Shown here: piece by piece, positions 8,667 to 18,314 of the stretch
Numbering within the stretch: position 1 is the stretch's first letter
How the letters are laid out: each line of letters opens with the position of its first letter
Position numbers and translations under genes: made by a program
The notes under the pieces: generated by a model
Told to the model about the DNA's origin: nothing
The model's input: the letters and a program-made list of their open reading frames with translations, nothing else
The model's database searches: none
NCBI RefSeq assembly: GCF_016424485.1
Contig: NZ_JAELUP010000107.1
Location: forward strand, 16,195-80,194
Reading direction: 5' to 3'
DNA from: Paenibacillus roseus
GTDB lineage: Bacteria > Bacillota > Bacilli > Paenibacillales > Paenibacillaceae
DNA length: 64,000 nucleotides

Positions 8667-11576
8667 TTACCCGCTCAACCATGTTTTACGCAACGTGAAC
8701 AGTTCCCTTAATTCCTCATGGGACAGTTCAGTGATCCAACTTTCAGAACTGTTGACGACTTGTTCATTCATCGCCTGCTTGCGTGCAATCATATCATCAA
8801 TTTTTTCCTCCAGCGTGCCGAGCGTTACGAACTTGTGAACCTGAACTTCCTTTTGCTGCCCGATTCGGAAAGCCCGATCCGTCGCCTGATTCTCCACCGC
8901 CGGATTCCACCAGCGGTCAAAGTGGAAGACATGGTTCGCGGCAGTCAGGTTAAGCCCCGTACCGCCCGCCTTCAAGGACAAGATGAAGGCGCACCGTTCC
9001 TGCTCGGGATTCTGATAATCGGCAATCATCGCATCGCGTTCCGCCTTGGAGACGCCGCCGTGCAGGAAGGGCACCCGCAGTCCGAGCAGTTTTTCAAGCT
9101 CAGCCTGCAGCATGCTGCCCATATCAACAAACTGGGTAAAGATCAGGCAACGCTCCTGTCTCGCCGCGATTTCCTCCACCATCTCCAGCAGCCTTGTCAC
9201 TTTGTTGGAGCGCTCCGCCTCCCATTTGGCTGCGCTTCCCTTGTGGTCCCTCAGCAACAAGGATGGATGATCGCACAGTTGCTTGAGTCTGGTTAAGGTC
9301 GCGAGGATCAATCCCCGCCGCTGCATCGGCGTCAGCGTGTTCAGCTTCTCCAGCAGGCCGCTGACCGTATTCTCATACAGTGTCCCCTGTTCAACCGTCA
9401 AGGAAATATAAGTCTTGGCTTCATGCTTGTCAGGGAGCGCGAGCGCAATCGCCGGGTCCTTCTTCAGACGGCGGAGCATGAATGGCTGCACCCAGCGCTG
9501 AAGCCTGTTAATCAGCTCTTCATCTTTGGTCCGCTCAATCGGCTGTACGACTTCCCGCCTGAATTCCGCCAGCGAGCCAAGATAGCCGGGATTCATGAAA
9601 TCATGAATGGACCACAGTTCCGTCAGCCTGTTTTCCATCGGCGTCCCTGTCATTGCAATCCGATGGCAGGATGGAATCTGTCGAATGGCTCCCGACTGTT
9701 TCGTGTAGACGTTTTTGATATTTTGCGCCTCGTCGAGACAAAGAGCATTCCACTTGATGCTGCTTAGTTCCTCGTTATCAAGCGGGGCCAGCGCATACGA
9801 GGTAATGACCAGATCCGCATCCGAAGCTGCCTCGCGGAATTCGTCTCCCTTCAATCTCCGAGGGCCGTAATGAACGAAGACGCGCAACGCCGGTGCAAAC
9901 CGCTCCAGTTCCTTCTCCCAGTTGCCAATCACCGAAGTCGGGCAAATAAGCAGCGACGGCCCTGTCCACGCAGTTCCCGGCCTGGACGCAGCCTCCTCTT
10001 TAATATGCAGCATATAGGCGGTGAACTGGATCGTCTTCCCCAGTCCCATATCATCTGCAAGGCAGCCCCCAAGTCCGAACCTTCTCAGGAAGACAAGCCA
10101 GGACAGCCCTTGCAACTGGTAAGGCCTTAACTCACCGTGGAACGAGGCAGGCTTGTCGATCAGCGGCAATTCACTCGTCTGGCGAAGCTGGGTGAGCCAG
10201 CGCTCCAGATGAGCATTCAGCTCCACCTCGGCCTCAATTCCGGCTCCTATCAGCTCTTCATCCAGATAACGGTCCGGCCAGCCGCCGCGAAGGTGGAGCT
10301 CCAGCATTTCGCTGAGGGAGAGCGATTTCTTCTCTCCCTTGGTCTTCATCCAGCGGCGGATTTGCTCAATATCATCATGGTTCAGATAGACCCATTCACT
10401 GCGGATTTGCACAAGCCTGCGCTTCTCATCGGCCAGCCGCAAAAACTCCTCCTCGGTCAGATCCAAGTTGCCAACCGCAATTTTCCAGTCAAAATCGACG
10501 ATTGCATTCAGGCCAAATACAGGATCGGACATGGAGCCAACGGATGACTTGATGTTCGCTTTAAGCCGCGGCTTGCGGATTCGCACGGCCTCCCACCAGG
10601 CCGGGAGCAATAGCGAGCTTCCGGCCTCAAGCAGTCTCACGCTTCCTTCCTCCAGAAACAGCCACGCTTCCTGATCGGTGAGCGATTGCTTCAGCAGACT
10701 CCCCTTCCCTGATGCAAGCGGAGGGTAAGCTTCAATCCAGCGGTGAAGCTCCTTGTTCAGCCTCTCCTGCAGGAGAGGCTTCCAATGCTCTGGCAGACTC
10801 TGCCCTTCCGTCTCCACGGGCAGCCATTGTTCCCCATTGTAGGCAAGTGCCACCGACAATGCTTCCTCCTGGCGGCTTTGCAGCAGGAGCTGGAACTTCC
10901 AGCTCCTGTCTTCCTGCGGCTCTGCCAGCCGCAATGCAATACGGAAAGGCGTATGATCCTGCTTCCAGCCGATCCGCGACCACCAGTCCTCCTTGTCCCG
11001 GATGAGGCTGTCGCCTTTGCTCCTGTCCATCCTTGCGGACAGGAAGGACCAAGCGAGGCGCGCTTCCCGGCTGCTCTCAATCGCCTGATCTGCCGCCAGG
11101 CTCAGCCATTCATCAGCCAGCCCCGGCTTTAGCCCCTCAGCCGCGGCGGCATGTCTCCAGCGTTCATAAGCCTCATGCTCAGCCTCTGGCAGATGCAGGC
11201 TCCACCTGGAGCCGCCCCCCGTCCAGCCGGCCGGACTCGGGGCATACCAGCCTTCAAGCAATGCTCGATGGAGCAACGATGCCGCTTCGATGTACAGTGC
11301 CATCCGGCTGCTCCATTGCACCTTCATCAGCCTCGCATGGACAGGCATCGCCAGATAATCGACAGCCAGCAGCGGAGGCAGCAGCAGACCGTTCATGCCC
11401 TGCACGTTCTTTTCTTCGATCTCAGCCCCGTACCAGGAGCCCTCATGCCAGGCAAACATAAGCTGCTTCAAACGCTGTACCGAGCCGTTCACATTCCTGT
11501 AGCTGAGCCATAGGCCTTCATTGTCTAGCCAACTCCCGTCCACAGCCCAGACGATGCGTTCTGCCGCTTTTATCAT
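8667..11576 (-). CDS. SNF2/Rad54-family DEAD-like helicase
   Basis: This 969-residue ATPase has a variable N-terminal half of about 450 residues, then the Swi2/Snf2 core: Walker A in DDMGLGKTIQ, DEAQ box (CLDEAQNIKN), motif III (MTGTPMENRL) and helicase C motifs ending QATDRAFRIGQ. Family members translocate on double-stranded DNA. The ATG at 11576 overlaps the stop of the SWIM gene (ATGA) and has GGGAAGG upstream, so the two are translationally coupled. Bacterial SNF2 helicases are often paired with SWIM zinc proteins. The cellular role is unproven; DNA repair or transcription recycling (RapA-like) are possibilities. Confidence 0.9.
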   Translation of the reverse strand: MIKAAERIVWAVDGSWLDNEGLWLSYRNVNGSVQRLKQLMFAWHEGSWYGAEIEEKNVQGMNGLLLPPLLAVDYLAMPVHARLMKVQWSSRMALYIEAASLLHRALLEGWYAPSPAGWTGGGSRWSLHLPEAEHEAYERWRHAAAAEGLKPGLADEWLSLAADQAIESSREARLAWSFLSARMDRSKGDSLIRDKEDWWSRIGWKQDHTPFRIALRLAEPQEDRSWKFQLLLQSRQEEALSVALAYNGEQWLPVETEGQSLPEHWKPLLQERLNKELHRWIEAYPPLASGKGSLLKQSLTDQEAWLFLEEGSVRLLEAGSSLLLPAWWEAVRIRKPRLKANIKSSVGSMSDPVFGLNAIVDFDWKIAVGNLDLTEEEFLRLADEKRRLVQIRSEWVYLNHDDIEQIRRWMKTKGEKKSLSLSEMLELHLRGGWPDRYLDEELIGAGIEAEVELNAHLERWLTQLRQTSELPLIDKPASFHGELRPYQLQGLSWLVFLRRFGLGGCLADDMGLGKTIQFTAYMLHIKEEAASRPGTAWTGPSLLICPTSVIGNWEKELERFAPALRVFVHYGPRRLKGDEFREAASDADLVITSYALAPLDNEELSSIKWNALCLDEAQNIKNVYTKQSGAIRQIPSCHRIAMTGTPMENRLTELWSIHDFMNPGYLGSLAEFRREVVQPIERTKDEELINRLQRWVQPFMLRRLKKDPAIALALPDKHEAKTYISLTVEQGTLYENTVSGLLEKLNTLTPMQRRGLILATLTRLKQLCDHPSLLLRDHKGSAAKWEAERSNKVTRLLEMVEEIAARQERCLIFTQFVDMGSMLQAELEKLLGLRVPFLHGGVSKAERDAMIADYQNPEQERCAFILSLKAGGTGLNLTAANHVFHFDRWWNPAVENQATDRAFRIGQQKEVQVHKFVTLGTLEEKIDDMIARKQAMNEQVVNSSESWITELSHEELRELFTLRKTWLSG

Positions 11577-13207
11577 GACATGACCTTCCCTTTCCACAAC
11601 TCCTCCTGAAATGCCCGGAGCCGCTGATATTTATCGGCAATGCGGGACACATAGCGATTCCATTTTCCGGTCTGGCCTTCCTCCGTGTACAGCTTCTCCA
11701 GCTTCTTCATTAGCCTGACCGCGGTTCGATACCCTTGCCGGTTGCGTGCCAATATCGCCTCATCCACAGCTTGATGATACAGTGGAATAAGGCTTGCGGG
11801 CGCAGATTTGCTCACTAAGCGTAAATCCCCCGCATCCAGTTCATCCGGACGGATGCCCAAATACAGTTGCAAATCCGCCCATTCCTCATATTGCGCCGTA
11901 TGAAGCCAATGCGCCGCCAGCTCATGGTACGAAGCAGGCAGGAAAGCAATCAATCGGTCATTCCACTCGGCCTGACCGCCACCGCCAATCACATCCGCCT
12001 GCCTGCACAAGGTCAAGTATGGCCTCAGCACTCCCGAGTTCCGGCTGCCAGCAAGCTTTTCATGCAGGTAATCCATCCATAGCCTAAATCCTTCCCACAA
12101 GCGCTCCTCCAGTCTGCGGTTGACGAACTTGTATACGAGCTCCGAAGTCCGTTCAAACTCCGTCTCCTGCATTCGACGCGCCGCTTCGGCATCGTCTCCG
12201 TCGACCATATCCAGACAGGCAAGAGCCGCCTGCACGAACGCAGCCGGGCGCAGCCGCTTTGCCTGCGGAATATCCTGCGAAGCCGATTGCTGGCCCGTTA
12301 TTTCCCCTTCATTATGCTCAACCTCTGCCAGTACAGCTTGCAGAAGCTTGCGCTCGCCTTGACGCCAGGCCATATCCACGGCCAGCTTCTCAGTCAGCGC
12401 ATGATACAGCAGATCCCATCGAAGCAGGCTGGACGTTACACTCATTGCTCGCTGCCGCAGCGTAGAGGTGAGAGACTCCAGCCAACGCTCCTCTTCCTCT
12501 CCCAAGGCGGACGGATACATTCCTTGCGTCAGCTCATAGAAGTTGTGAATCCACGGGTCGACCGTGCGGTTGAAAGACAACTCGTAGTAGTAGCGACTAT
12601 AACTGTCCGTTGCCTCATAGGCCAGCTCTACCTGCTCCAGCACAAATTCGATAGCATGCATCCAGTGCAGCCGCTGCCGAATTCTCTCCCAGTGCTTGGC
12701 CGTGCTCTTCATCTCTGACAGCACCGCCTGCAGCGGATGCAGCGACTGCTTGCAATGCTTCCACATTTCCCCGTACATTTTGAAGAACCATTCTCGCCAT
12801 ACATCAGGTCCAGCCTCATCCGGCGGACGCTTCGCAGCCAATTCACGCTTCATGCGCTTTTGCTCGATTGTCCCTTCACTGACAAGATGGCGGTACATCT
12901 CCTCCGAATCAAGCCCGATCAACGCACAGTATTGATAGAAGACCGCCGCCATATGCTTGCAGTAGCCTGCATATTCACAGGTACACTTGCTGTATCCGAA
13001 TTCATCGGTATGAAGTACAACTGCATATACGCTGCTTCCGTTTACCGCCCCGTATATGGAGTTCCCTTCTATAACCTCTGTCGTCATTACTCTGCGGTTG
13101 CAATAATAATCCCACCCGTTGGATAGTATATGCCTCGGCATCTGGGAGCCGAACTGCTCCTCCAGATAGGCCATCTGCTGCTGATCCAGACGTATTAGTC
13201 TATCCAT
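11573..13207 (-). CDS. SWIM zinc-finger protein
   Basis: A 544-residue protein with one clear SWIM motif near residues 75-90 (CTCEYAGYCKHMAAVF; CxC...CxH), a zinc-binding fold found beside SNF2 ATPases that is thought to bind DNA or protein. The rest is helical and repeat-like and I do not recognise it. I chose the ATG at 13207 because GGGGGAG lies just upstream; another ATG 15 nt earlier is less well placed. It is the first gene of the unit with the SNF2 helicase. Confidence 0.85.
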   Translation of the reverse strand: MDRLIRLDQQQMAYLEEQFGSQMPRHILSNGWDYYCNRRVMTTEVIEGNSIYGAVNGSSVYAVVLHTDEFGYSKCTCEYAGYCKHMAAVFYQYCALIGLDSEEMYRHLVSEGTIEQKRMKRELAAKRPPDEAGPDVWREWFFKMYGEMWKHCKQSLHPLQAVLSEMKSTAKHWERIRQRLHWMHAIEFVLEQVELAYEATDSYSRYYYELSFNRTVDPWIHNFYELTQGMYPSALGEEEERWLESLTSTLRQRAMSVTSSLLRWDLLYHALTEKLAVDMAWRQGERKLLQAVLAEVEHNEGEITGQQSASQDIPQAKRLRPAAFVQAALACLDMVDGDDAEAARRMQETEFERTSELVYKFVNRRLEERLWEGFRLWMDYLHEKLAGSRNSGVLRPYLTLCRQADVIGGGGQAEWNDRLIAFLPASYHELAAHWLHTAQYEEWADLQLYLGIRPDELDAGDLRLVSKSAPASLIPLYHQAVDEAILARNRQGYRTAVRLMKKLEKLYTEEGQTGKWNRYVSRIADKYQRLRAFQEELWKGKVMS

Positions 13208-13307
13208 GCTGTTCTCCCCCATCCGTTTGGTATTGCCGCAGACATAACTGAACTAATGCCCGGACGCAAGCCCGAGCAAGACAGCATTAGGGCATCGTCA
13301 GGACGCC

Positions 13308-15056
13308 CTATTTTTTATTCGGAATATGGATGACAATGGTAATTTTTTGCGACTGGTCCAGCTTGACTTGAAGCTGTCCCTTATACTGTTCTACGATCTT
13401 GCGGACAATCGACAAGCCCAGTCCCTGATGCTCGCCGCCCTTTGTCGTATAGCCTTCCTCAAACCATGAGGTTTCCTTAAGCACATGCGCTCTCTCCGTG
13501 TAGTTGGAGACAATGAATTCAAGCTGTGAACCGGCGGACCCTGACAACTCAATGAGTCGCTTATCGTCTGGATAGCGGCTCACCTCATCCAGGGCATTGT
13601 CAATCAGATTGCCCAGCATTCGGGTCAGATCCAATGATTTTACACCTAATTCCAGTGTCCCCATCCCTTCAAAGCTGCATGCGAGCCGGGTCTTCTGACC
13701 GGCAGCCTGAGACTGCTTGGAGCGCACAAGCGCCGCTATTGCCGGATTATCGATTGTGATCAACTCATTCAGCTCATGTACCTCGCCGCTTAAATCCACT
13801 GCATACATCTTAAGATCTTGAATCTTGTTGAGCGTAGCCATAGAATGCATCGTCTGAACATGATTGATGAAATCATGACGCTGCGCCCGGATAGAGTCAT
13901 ACAGTTGATTCATCTCCTCCAGGTACGTCTCCTGGGCTTCCCTGACGACCCGATCTCGTGAGGTTCGAAAGACTCGTAGCGCAATCCATACGATGGCGCC
14001 GCTCAGCAGCGAGACAATAGCAATAATCAAGCCGACATTGAAAAATTGACCGTCCAGCGTCTCCTGTATGGAGCGATAATCGGAAACAATGCTGAGCACA
14101 TATCGGCTTAACGGCTGACCTGTCTCATCCAGAATGCTGGCAACCTTGCTGATTTCAACAGGAACAAATTTTTTCAGCACATGCCTGCCATTGATCGTCG
14201 TATTGATCGTCATGGATTTGTTCGTTTCAAAAACTTCGGCAATATACCCGGCATCCGCCTGCTCCTGGTACTGGTAAGCGCCGAATATGATCGGCTGCTG
14301 GGTAATATGCTTCAGCTCTTCGCCGCTTTCCGTCTTCGTCGTCAGTTCCCCTAGCGGGAACGTCCTGGGATTGAAGGCGGTAATTTCGAGGATGGAGACA
14401 TTTTCCTGCAATGTTTGGTCAATCAGCTTGTTTACGCCGGTAATACTCTCATATTGCTCCTGCATCTCATAGCTGACATACGGATCTGTAATATAGTTGG
14501 TGGAGCCGTCGAAATAATAGCCCCATTTGCGTACCTTGCTCGTATCAGTCGTAGCAACCTCATATGGTCCTGTCCAGAAGTTCTTGAGCGATTGTCCCCA
14601 CTCAATCGTGACATTCTGTTTGTCAAACAGCTCGTTGAAAGCCTGGTACCACGGTTTCCATGTCGATGTCTTGACATTCAACTGCTTGGGGTCAGAGGAT
14701 CTGTACAGCACAATATCATTCTCTGTACGTTTGAGCAGGGTAATATGCAGGACGCCGAGCCGCTCGCTAAGTTCAACCAACTGCTCGTTGCTGACTTTCT
14801 CAATATCCGGGTCCAGAGCATATTGCGCGGCGATAGCCGCCGTCCTAAGCCCGCTGCCAATCAGCTCCTGGTATTTCTCCGCTCCGAGCCTCGATTGCTC
14901 GACCGAAATTTCGATCTGCTTGGCAACAGAGCTCATTTCGTGGCTGAGACTCTCTTCAAGCGATCGCTTCGTTGTATAATAATAGACCGTGTTGTTGATC
15001 AATAACAGCATCACGATCACAATGGCAAGCAGCAGCCATCTGTTTCGTCGCATCAT
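13308..15056 (-). CDS. Sensor histidine kinase, Spo0B/CitA-like with Cache-type sensor
   Basis: 582 residues. A membrane segment at about 7-27 and another at about 345-365 flank a roughly 310-residue extracytoplasmic region that looks like a double Cache sensor. The cytoplasmic part has the phosphoacceptor in AQRHDFINHVQTMHSMA (near residue 393), a Spo0B-like dimer helix rather than classic HisKA, and a HATPase with MLGNLIDNALDEV and GEHQGLGLSIVRKI. This is the DcuS/CitA/AgrC-like kinase type. No response regulator gene lies next to it, so the partner is elsewhere. AGGGG precedes the start. Confidence 0.82.
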   Translation of the reverse strand: MMRRNRWLLLAIVIVMLLLINNTVYYYTTKRSLEESLSHEMSSVAKQIEISVEQSRLGAEKYQELIGSGLRTAAIAAQYALDPDIEKVSNEQLVELSERLGVLHITLLKRTENDIVLYRSSDPKQLNVKTSTWKPWYQAFNELFDKQNVTIEWGQSLKNFWTGPYEVATTDTSKVRKWGYYFDGSTNYITDPYVSYEMQEQYESITGVNKLIDQTLQENVSILEITAFNPRTFPLGELTTKTESGEELKHITQQPIIFGAYQYQEQADAGYIAEVFETNKSMTINTTINGRHVLKKFVPVEISKVASILDETGQPLSRYVLSIVSDYRSIQETLDGQFFNVGLIIAIVSLLSGAIVWIALRVFRTSRDRVVREAQETYLEEMNQLYDSIRAQRHDFINHVQTMHSMATLNKIQDLKMYAVDLSGEVHELNELITIDNPAIAALVRSKQSQAAGQKTRLACSFEGMGTLELGVKSLDLTRMLGNLIDNALDEVSRYPDDKRLIELSGSAGSQLEFIVSNYTERAHVLKETSWFEEGYTTKGGEHQGLGLSIVRKIVEQYKGQLQVKLDQSQKITIVIHIPNKK

Positions 15057-15094
15057 CTGTTACAACCCCTGTGGAATATTTCACTACGGAAAAA

Positions 15095-15766
15095 TTATTG
15101 CCGTTTTTTCAATAAACACCGAAGAACCCATTTTCTTTCCTGCCGCTTCTTGTATTTGGGCAAGGAACGATAGATATCGACTGCCTCGCGGTAAGCCCCA
15201 GCCGCCTCATTTGAACGTCCGAGTTGTTCATAGATTGTCCCGAGTCTGTAATAAGCTTCGCAGGAAGAGGAATGAAGCTGTCGGAATGTATCCAGGTAGT
15301 GCAGCGCCTTGTCTGTGTCTCCAGTGGAGTGCAAAGCTGCCAATCGCAAATACGGCTGACCGTACTTGACTCTCGGATTAATGCTGAGCCCCTTCAATAT
15401 GGCCTCCTCGCCACGGCTCTTATCACCAGTATGAAGATAGGCCGTACCCAGATCATTCCAAAATTCCGCCGAGTCTTCCATGACATCTCCGATCGACTCC
15501 AGCCACTTGCGGGCTTCCCGGTAATTTTTCTTTTCCATATAAAGTCTGGCTACATCTTGCTTGGCCGTAACATCGCCGGGATTCAGCAACAACTGCTGAC
15601 GGAGCTTGGCTATCTGGCTTCGCCGCTTGAACGGACGCACCAGACTGGGCGTCAAGCCAATGAAGCGCCGATCAATAAAATAAACGATGACGAGCAATAC
15701 AATGATAGCGATAAAAGGATTGCCGAATAGCCACCACAAAAGTGGAAACAACAGAAACTTTCCCAT
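15095..15766 (-). CDS. Membrane-anchored tetratricopeptide-repeat protein
   Basis: 223 residues. One hydrophobic segment (about 15-31, FIAIIVLLVIVYFI) is followed by a basic stretch and four to five TPR-like helical repeats (ARLYMEKKNYREARKWL, LGTAYLHTGDKSRGEEAI, LAALHSTGDTDKALHYL, LGTIYEQLGRSNEAAGAY). TPR repeats form protein-binding surfaces, here on the cytoplasmic face of the membrane. It lies 38 nt upstream of the sensor kinase on the same strand and may be cotranscribed. Function is not known. Confidence 0.75.
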   Translation of the reverse strand: MGKFLLFPLLWWLFGNPFIAIIVLLVIVYFIDRRFIGLTPSLVRPFKRRSQIAKLRQQLLLNPGDVTAKQDVARLYMEKKNYREARKWLESIGDVMEDSAEFWNDLGTAYLHTGDKSRGEEAILKGLSINPRVKYGQPYLRLAALHSTGDTDKALHYLDTFRQLHSSSCEAYYRLGTIYEQLGRSNEAAGAYREAVDIYRSLPKYKKRQERKWVLRCLLKKRQ

Positions 15767-15870
15767 CTCTTCCCCTCCGATGCTTCATCATATAATCATA
15801 ACATAAATGGTGACAAATGTTGATTCAGGAATTTAGAATATAAGTAGCATACATACAGGAGGTTCAAGCA

Positions 15871-16815
15871 ATGAACAACGAGTGGAGCCGATTAAAAACA
15901 GAGTTGCCTGAGCTTCTGGAACAAAGCCGCAAGGAGGCGGCTCATGGTCAGGTAGCCGAATATATTCCAGAGCTGGCCCATGCCCATGCCTATGGATTGG
16001 GGATTACAATTGCAGACCTTCAGGGAAATGTCATTCATGCGGGCGAACACGAGCTTCCCTTCACCCTGCAGAGCATCTCCAAGGTGTTTACACTGCTGCT
16101 CGCACTGATGGACCACGGGGAAGAGACTGTTTTCGCTAAAGTCGGCAAAGAGCCTACGGGCGACGACTTTAACTCCATGCTCAAGCTGGAGCTTGTAGAG
16201 CCGGGCATACCGTTCAACCCGCTTATAAATGCCGGCGCAATCGCGATATCCTCCCTGATCAAGGGCCGTACGCCACAGGAGAAATCGGGCCGGGTACTGG
16301 AGTTTTTCCATACGATTGCCGGGGATAACAGCCTCGCTGTCAATGAGAACGTGTACTTGTCGGAAAAACGCACAGCGCACCGCAATCGTTCGCTCGCTTA
16401 TTTTCTGAAGGAAAATCAGGTACTGGAGGAGGATACGGATGTGGAGGAAGTGCTGGATATCTATTTCCGCCATTGTTCAATTGAGGCCAACTGCGCTCAC
16501 CTGGCCGCCATGGCCCTGATTCTCGCTAATCAGGGTGTCGATCCGGCAACAGGCGCACAACTGATTCCGAAGCGGTATGTCCAAATCGCCAAAACTTTCA
16601 TGATCTCCTGCGGAATGTACAATGCCTCCGGCGAGTTCGCGATCCAGGCTGGCATACCGGCCAAGAGCGGCGTGTCAGGCGGTATTCTGACGCTGGTCCC
16701 CGGACGCTATGGCATTGGCGTGATCGGACCTGCGCTAAACAGCAAGGGCAACAGCACTGCCGGCGTGCATTTACTTGAATCCCTTTCCCTGTCTTATGGA
16801 TGGAGCATGTTCTAG
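15871..16815 (+). CDS. glsA: Glutaminase A
   Basis: A 314-residue member of the serine-dependent beta-lactamase-like glutaminases, which hydrolyse L-glutamine to glutamate and ammonia in the cytoplasm. The catalytic S68-x-x-K71 pair sits in LQSISKVF. Other family blocks are GDDFNSML, PFNPLINAGAIA, LAYFLKENQVL and GIPAKSGVSGGI. The length matches B. subtilis GlsA1/A2. A perfect AGGAGG lies before the ATG. The gene is monocistronic and divergent from the TPR gene. Confidence 0.93.
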   Translation: MNNEWSRLKTELPELLEQSRKEAAHGQVAEYIPELAHAHAYGLGITIADLQGNVIHAGEHELPFTLQSISKVFTLLLALMDHGEETVFAKVGKEPTGDDFNSMLKLELVEPGIPFNPLINAGAIAISSLIKGRTPQEKSGRVLEFFHTIAGDNSLAVNENVYLSEKRTAHRNRSLAYFLKENQVLEEDTDVEEVLDIYFRHCSIEANCAHLAAMALILANQGVDPATGAQLIPKRYVQIAKTFMISCGMYNASGEFAIQAGIPAKSGVSGGILTLVPGRYGIGVIGPALNSKGNSTAGVHLLESLSLSYGWSMF

Positions 16816-16919
16816 GCAGGCAAGTAAACAAAAATTCACGAGGCTCCAAGGTATGTTTTTCAGTCAATTTGCCAACATAAGGTTAGCGTTCCAAATAGAC
16901 TGGAGGAGGAGGAAGAAGC

Positions 16920-17792
16920 ATGAGCCCGTCTTCGAATCAAAGCAAGCAAACATTCCCGCCACAGCATCAGATGCGGCAGCCAGGGCTGGAATCCGAGATG
17001 AAGCCTCTGCCTGTATTTGAATCCGACCACTATCGTGCCGGCGGCAAGCTGGGGGGCAAAACCGTATTGATCACAGGCGGAGACAGCGGAATCGGCCGAG
17101 CTGCTGCCGTTGCCTTTGCCAAAGAAGGCGCCGATGTAGCGGTTGTATATTTAGACGAGCATGACGACGCAAGACTGACGCAAAAACGAATCGAGCAGGA
17201 AGGCAGACGATGTCTGCTCATATCGGGCGATGTAGGCGATGAGCGCTTTGCCAAGCAGTGCGTCAAGGATACCATTGACACTTTCGGCAAAATCGATGTG
17301 TTGGTCAACAACGCCGCTGAGCAGCATCCGCAGCAGAAGATCGAGGATATTACAGCCGAGCAATTGAACAAAACGTTTCGAACCAATGTATTCGGCTACT
17401 TCTATGTCACGAAGGCAGCTATGCCTCACCTGAAGCAGGGCGCATCCATCATCAATACAGCCTCCATTACGGCTTACCGTGGCAACGCAACTCTGCTTGA
17501 TTATTCCGCCACAAAAGGAGCGATCGTCGCCTTTACCCGTTCGCTTGCCGTGAACGTGGCCGAAAAGGGCATTCGTGTCAATGGCGTCGCGCCAGGACCG
17601 ATCTGGACGCCATTAATTCCTTCCACCTTTGATGAGCAGCAGGTGTCCACCTTCGGCTCGGATACGCCGATGAAACGGGCCGGGCAGCCTGCCGAGTTGG
17701 CAGCCGCCTACGTTTATTTGGCTTCAGACGACTCCTCGTATATGACAGGACAGATGATGCATATTAACGGGGGCGAGGTTGTTAACGGATAG
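16920..17792 (+). CDS. Short-chain dehydrogenase, YhdF/Gsp39-like
   Basis: A 290-residue classical SDR with a roughly 40-residue polar N-terminal extension (PPQHQMRQPGLESEMKP) typical of the general-stress group that includes B. subtilis YhdF and YdaD. NAD(P) is bound by TGGDSGIG (about 53-60). NNAAEQHP, the catalytic serine in NTASITA and the YSATKGA motif complete the active site. The C-terminal MTGQMMHINGGEVVNG is typical. The substrate is not known. GGAGGAGG precedes the start. It is convergent with the DCC protein gene. Confidence 0.88.
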   Translation: MSPSSNQSKQTFPPQHQMRQPGLESEMKPLPVFESDHYRAGGKLGGKTVLITGGDSGIGRAAAVAFAKEGADVAVVYLDEHDDARLTQKRIEQEGRRCLLISGDVGDERFAKQCVKDTIDTFGKIDVLVNNAAEQHPQQKIEDITAEQLNKTFRTNVFGYFYVTKAAMPHLKQGASIINTASITAYRGNATLLDYSATKGAIVAFTRSLAVNVAEKGIRVNGVAPGPIWTPLIPSTFDEQQVSTFGSDTPMKRAGQPAELAAAYVYLASDDSSYMTGQMMHINGGEVVNG

Positions 17793-17805
17793 TCCGCATC
17801 CCATG

Positions 17806-18201
17806 TTAATCAAGAAAACGGCTGCGCTGCTCCGATGTGGGCAGCATGCAGCTGTCCTGCTTGCCGAACCAGCGATAGCGGTTGCGCGCGAAAACTCCGT
17901 AGCCATACTCTCGAACAAAACCAGGAATCATAATAAGCGCTGCCCCCAGCCGCCATGGCCATGGCAGATACCGGCAGATGCGCGCAACCGCATCCGTCTT
18001 CACATAGCACTTCTCCCCTTCAATCAGCACAATGCCGTCCACATTTTCTACTTCGTGAACCTTCATTAAAGCTTCACCAGTATTACTCTGCTGTGCAGCG
18101 AAACGAAAATATCCGCGCGGGTCTCGCTTCAGAATAAACTGTACACTGCTGTTGCAAAAGCTGCATACGCCGTCATACAACAAAATCGCCCTATCATTCA
18201 C
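17806..18201 (-). CDS. DCC-family thiol-disulfide oxidoreductase (DUF393)
   Basis: 131 residues from a GTG start at 18201, chosen because AAGGGGAG lies 6 nt upstream; the longer open frame has no ribosome binding site. It begins with the family signature LLYDGVCSFCNSSVQFIL (DGxCxxC), which gives these thioredoxin-like proteins their DxxCxxC redox pair. Conserved RYLPWPWRLG and YGVFARNRYRWFG follow. The members are small cytoplasmic or membrane-facing redox proteins of uncertain partner. The terC terminator hairpin lies just upstream of its promoter region. Confidence 0.85.
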   Translation of the reverse strand: MNDRAILLYDGVCSFCNSSVQFILKRDPRGYFRFAAQQSNTGEALMKVHEVENVDGIVLIEGEKCYVKTDAVARICRYLPWPWRLGAALIMIPGFVREYGYGVFARNRYRWFGKQDSCMLPTSEQRSRFLD

Positions 18202-18269
18202 AGGTAGCTCCCCTTTTATACTTAAGTATATCTTATTTTGAGCGCCATCTGAACTTTTCATGTAGAAAC

Positions 18270-18299
18270 AAAAACGGCCGGTCTGCTTGAGACGGCCGC
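18270..18299 (-). terminator. Rho-independent terminator of the TerC gene
   Basis: On the minus strand CGGCCGTCT and AGACCGGCCG form a GC-rich stem with one bulge, followed by TTTTTG. It lies 16 nt after the TerC stop codon. Confidence 0.75.
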
Positions 18300-18314
18300 T
18301 TGCAATGGATTTCA

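Noticed and set aside
13250..13320. Possible terminator between the SWIM gene and the kinase gene
   Set aside because: The T-run lies within the kinase's last Lys codons and on the wrong strand for both genes; the stem is only about six base pairs.
14415..15005. 196-codon plus-strand frame
   Set aside because: Antisense to the sensor kinase outer domain; no ribosome site or known motif.
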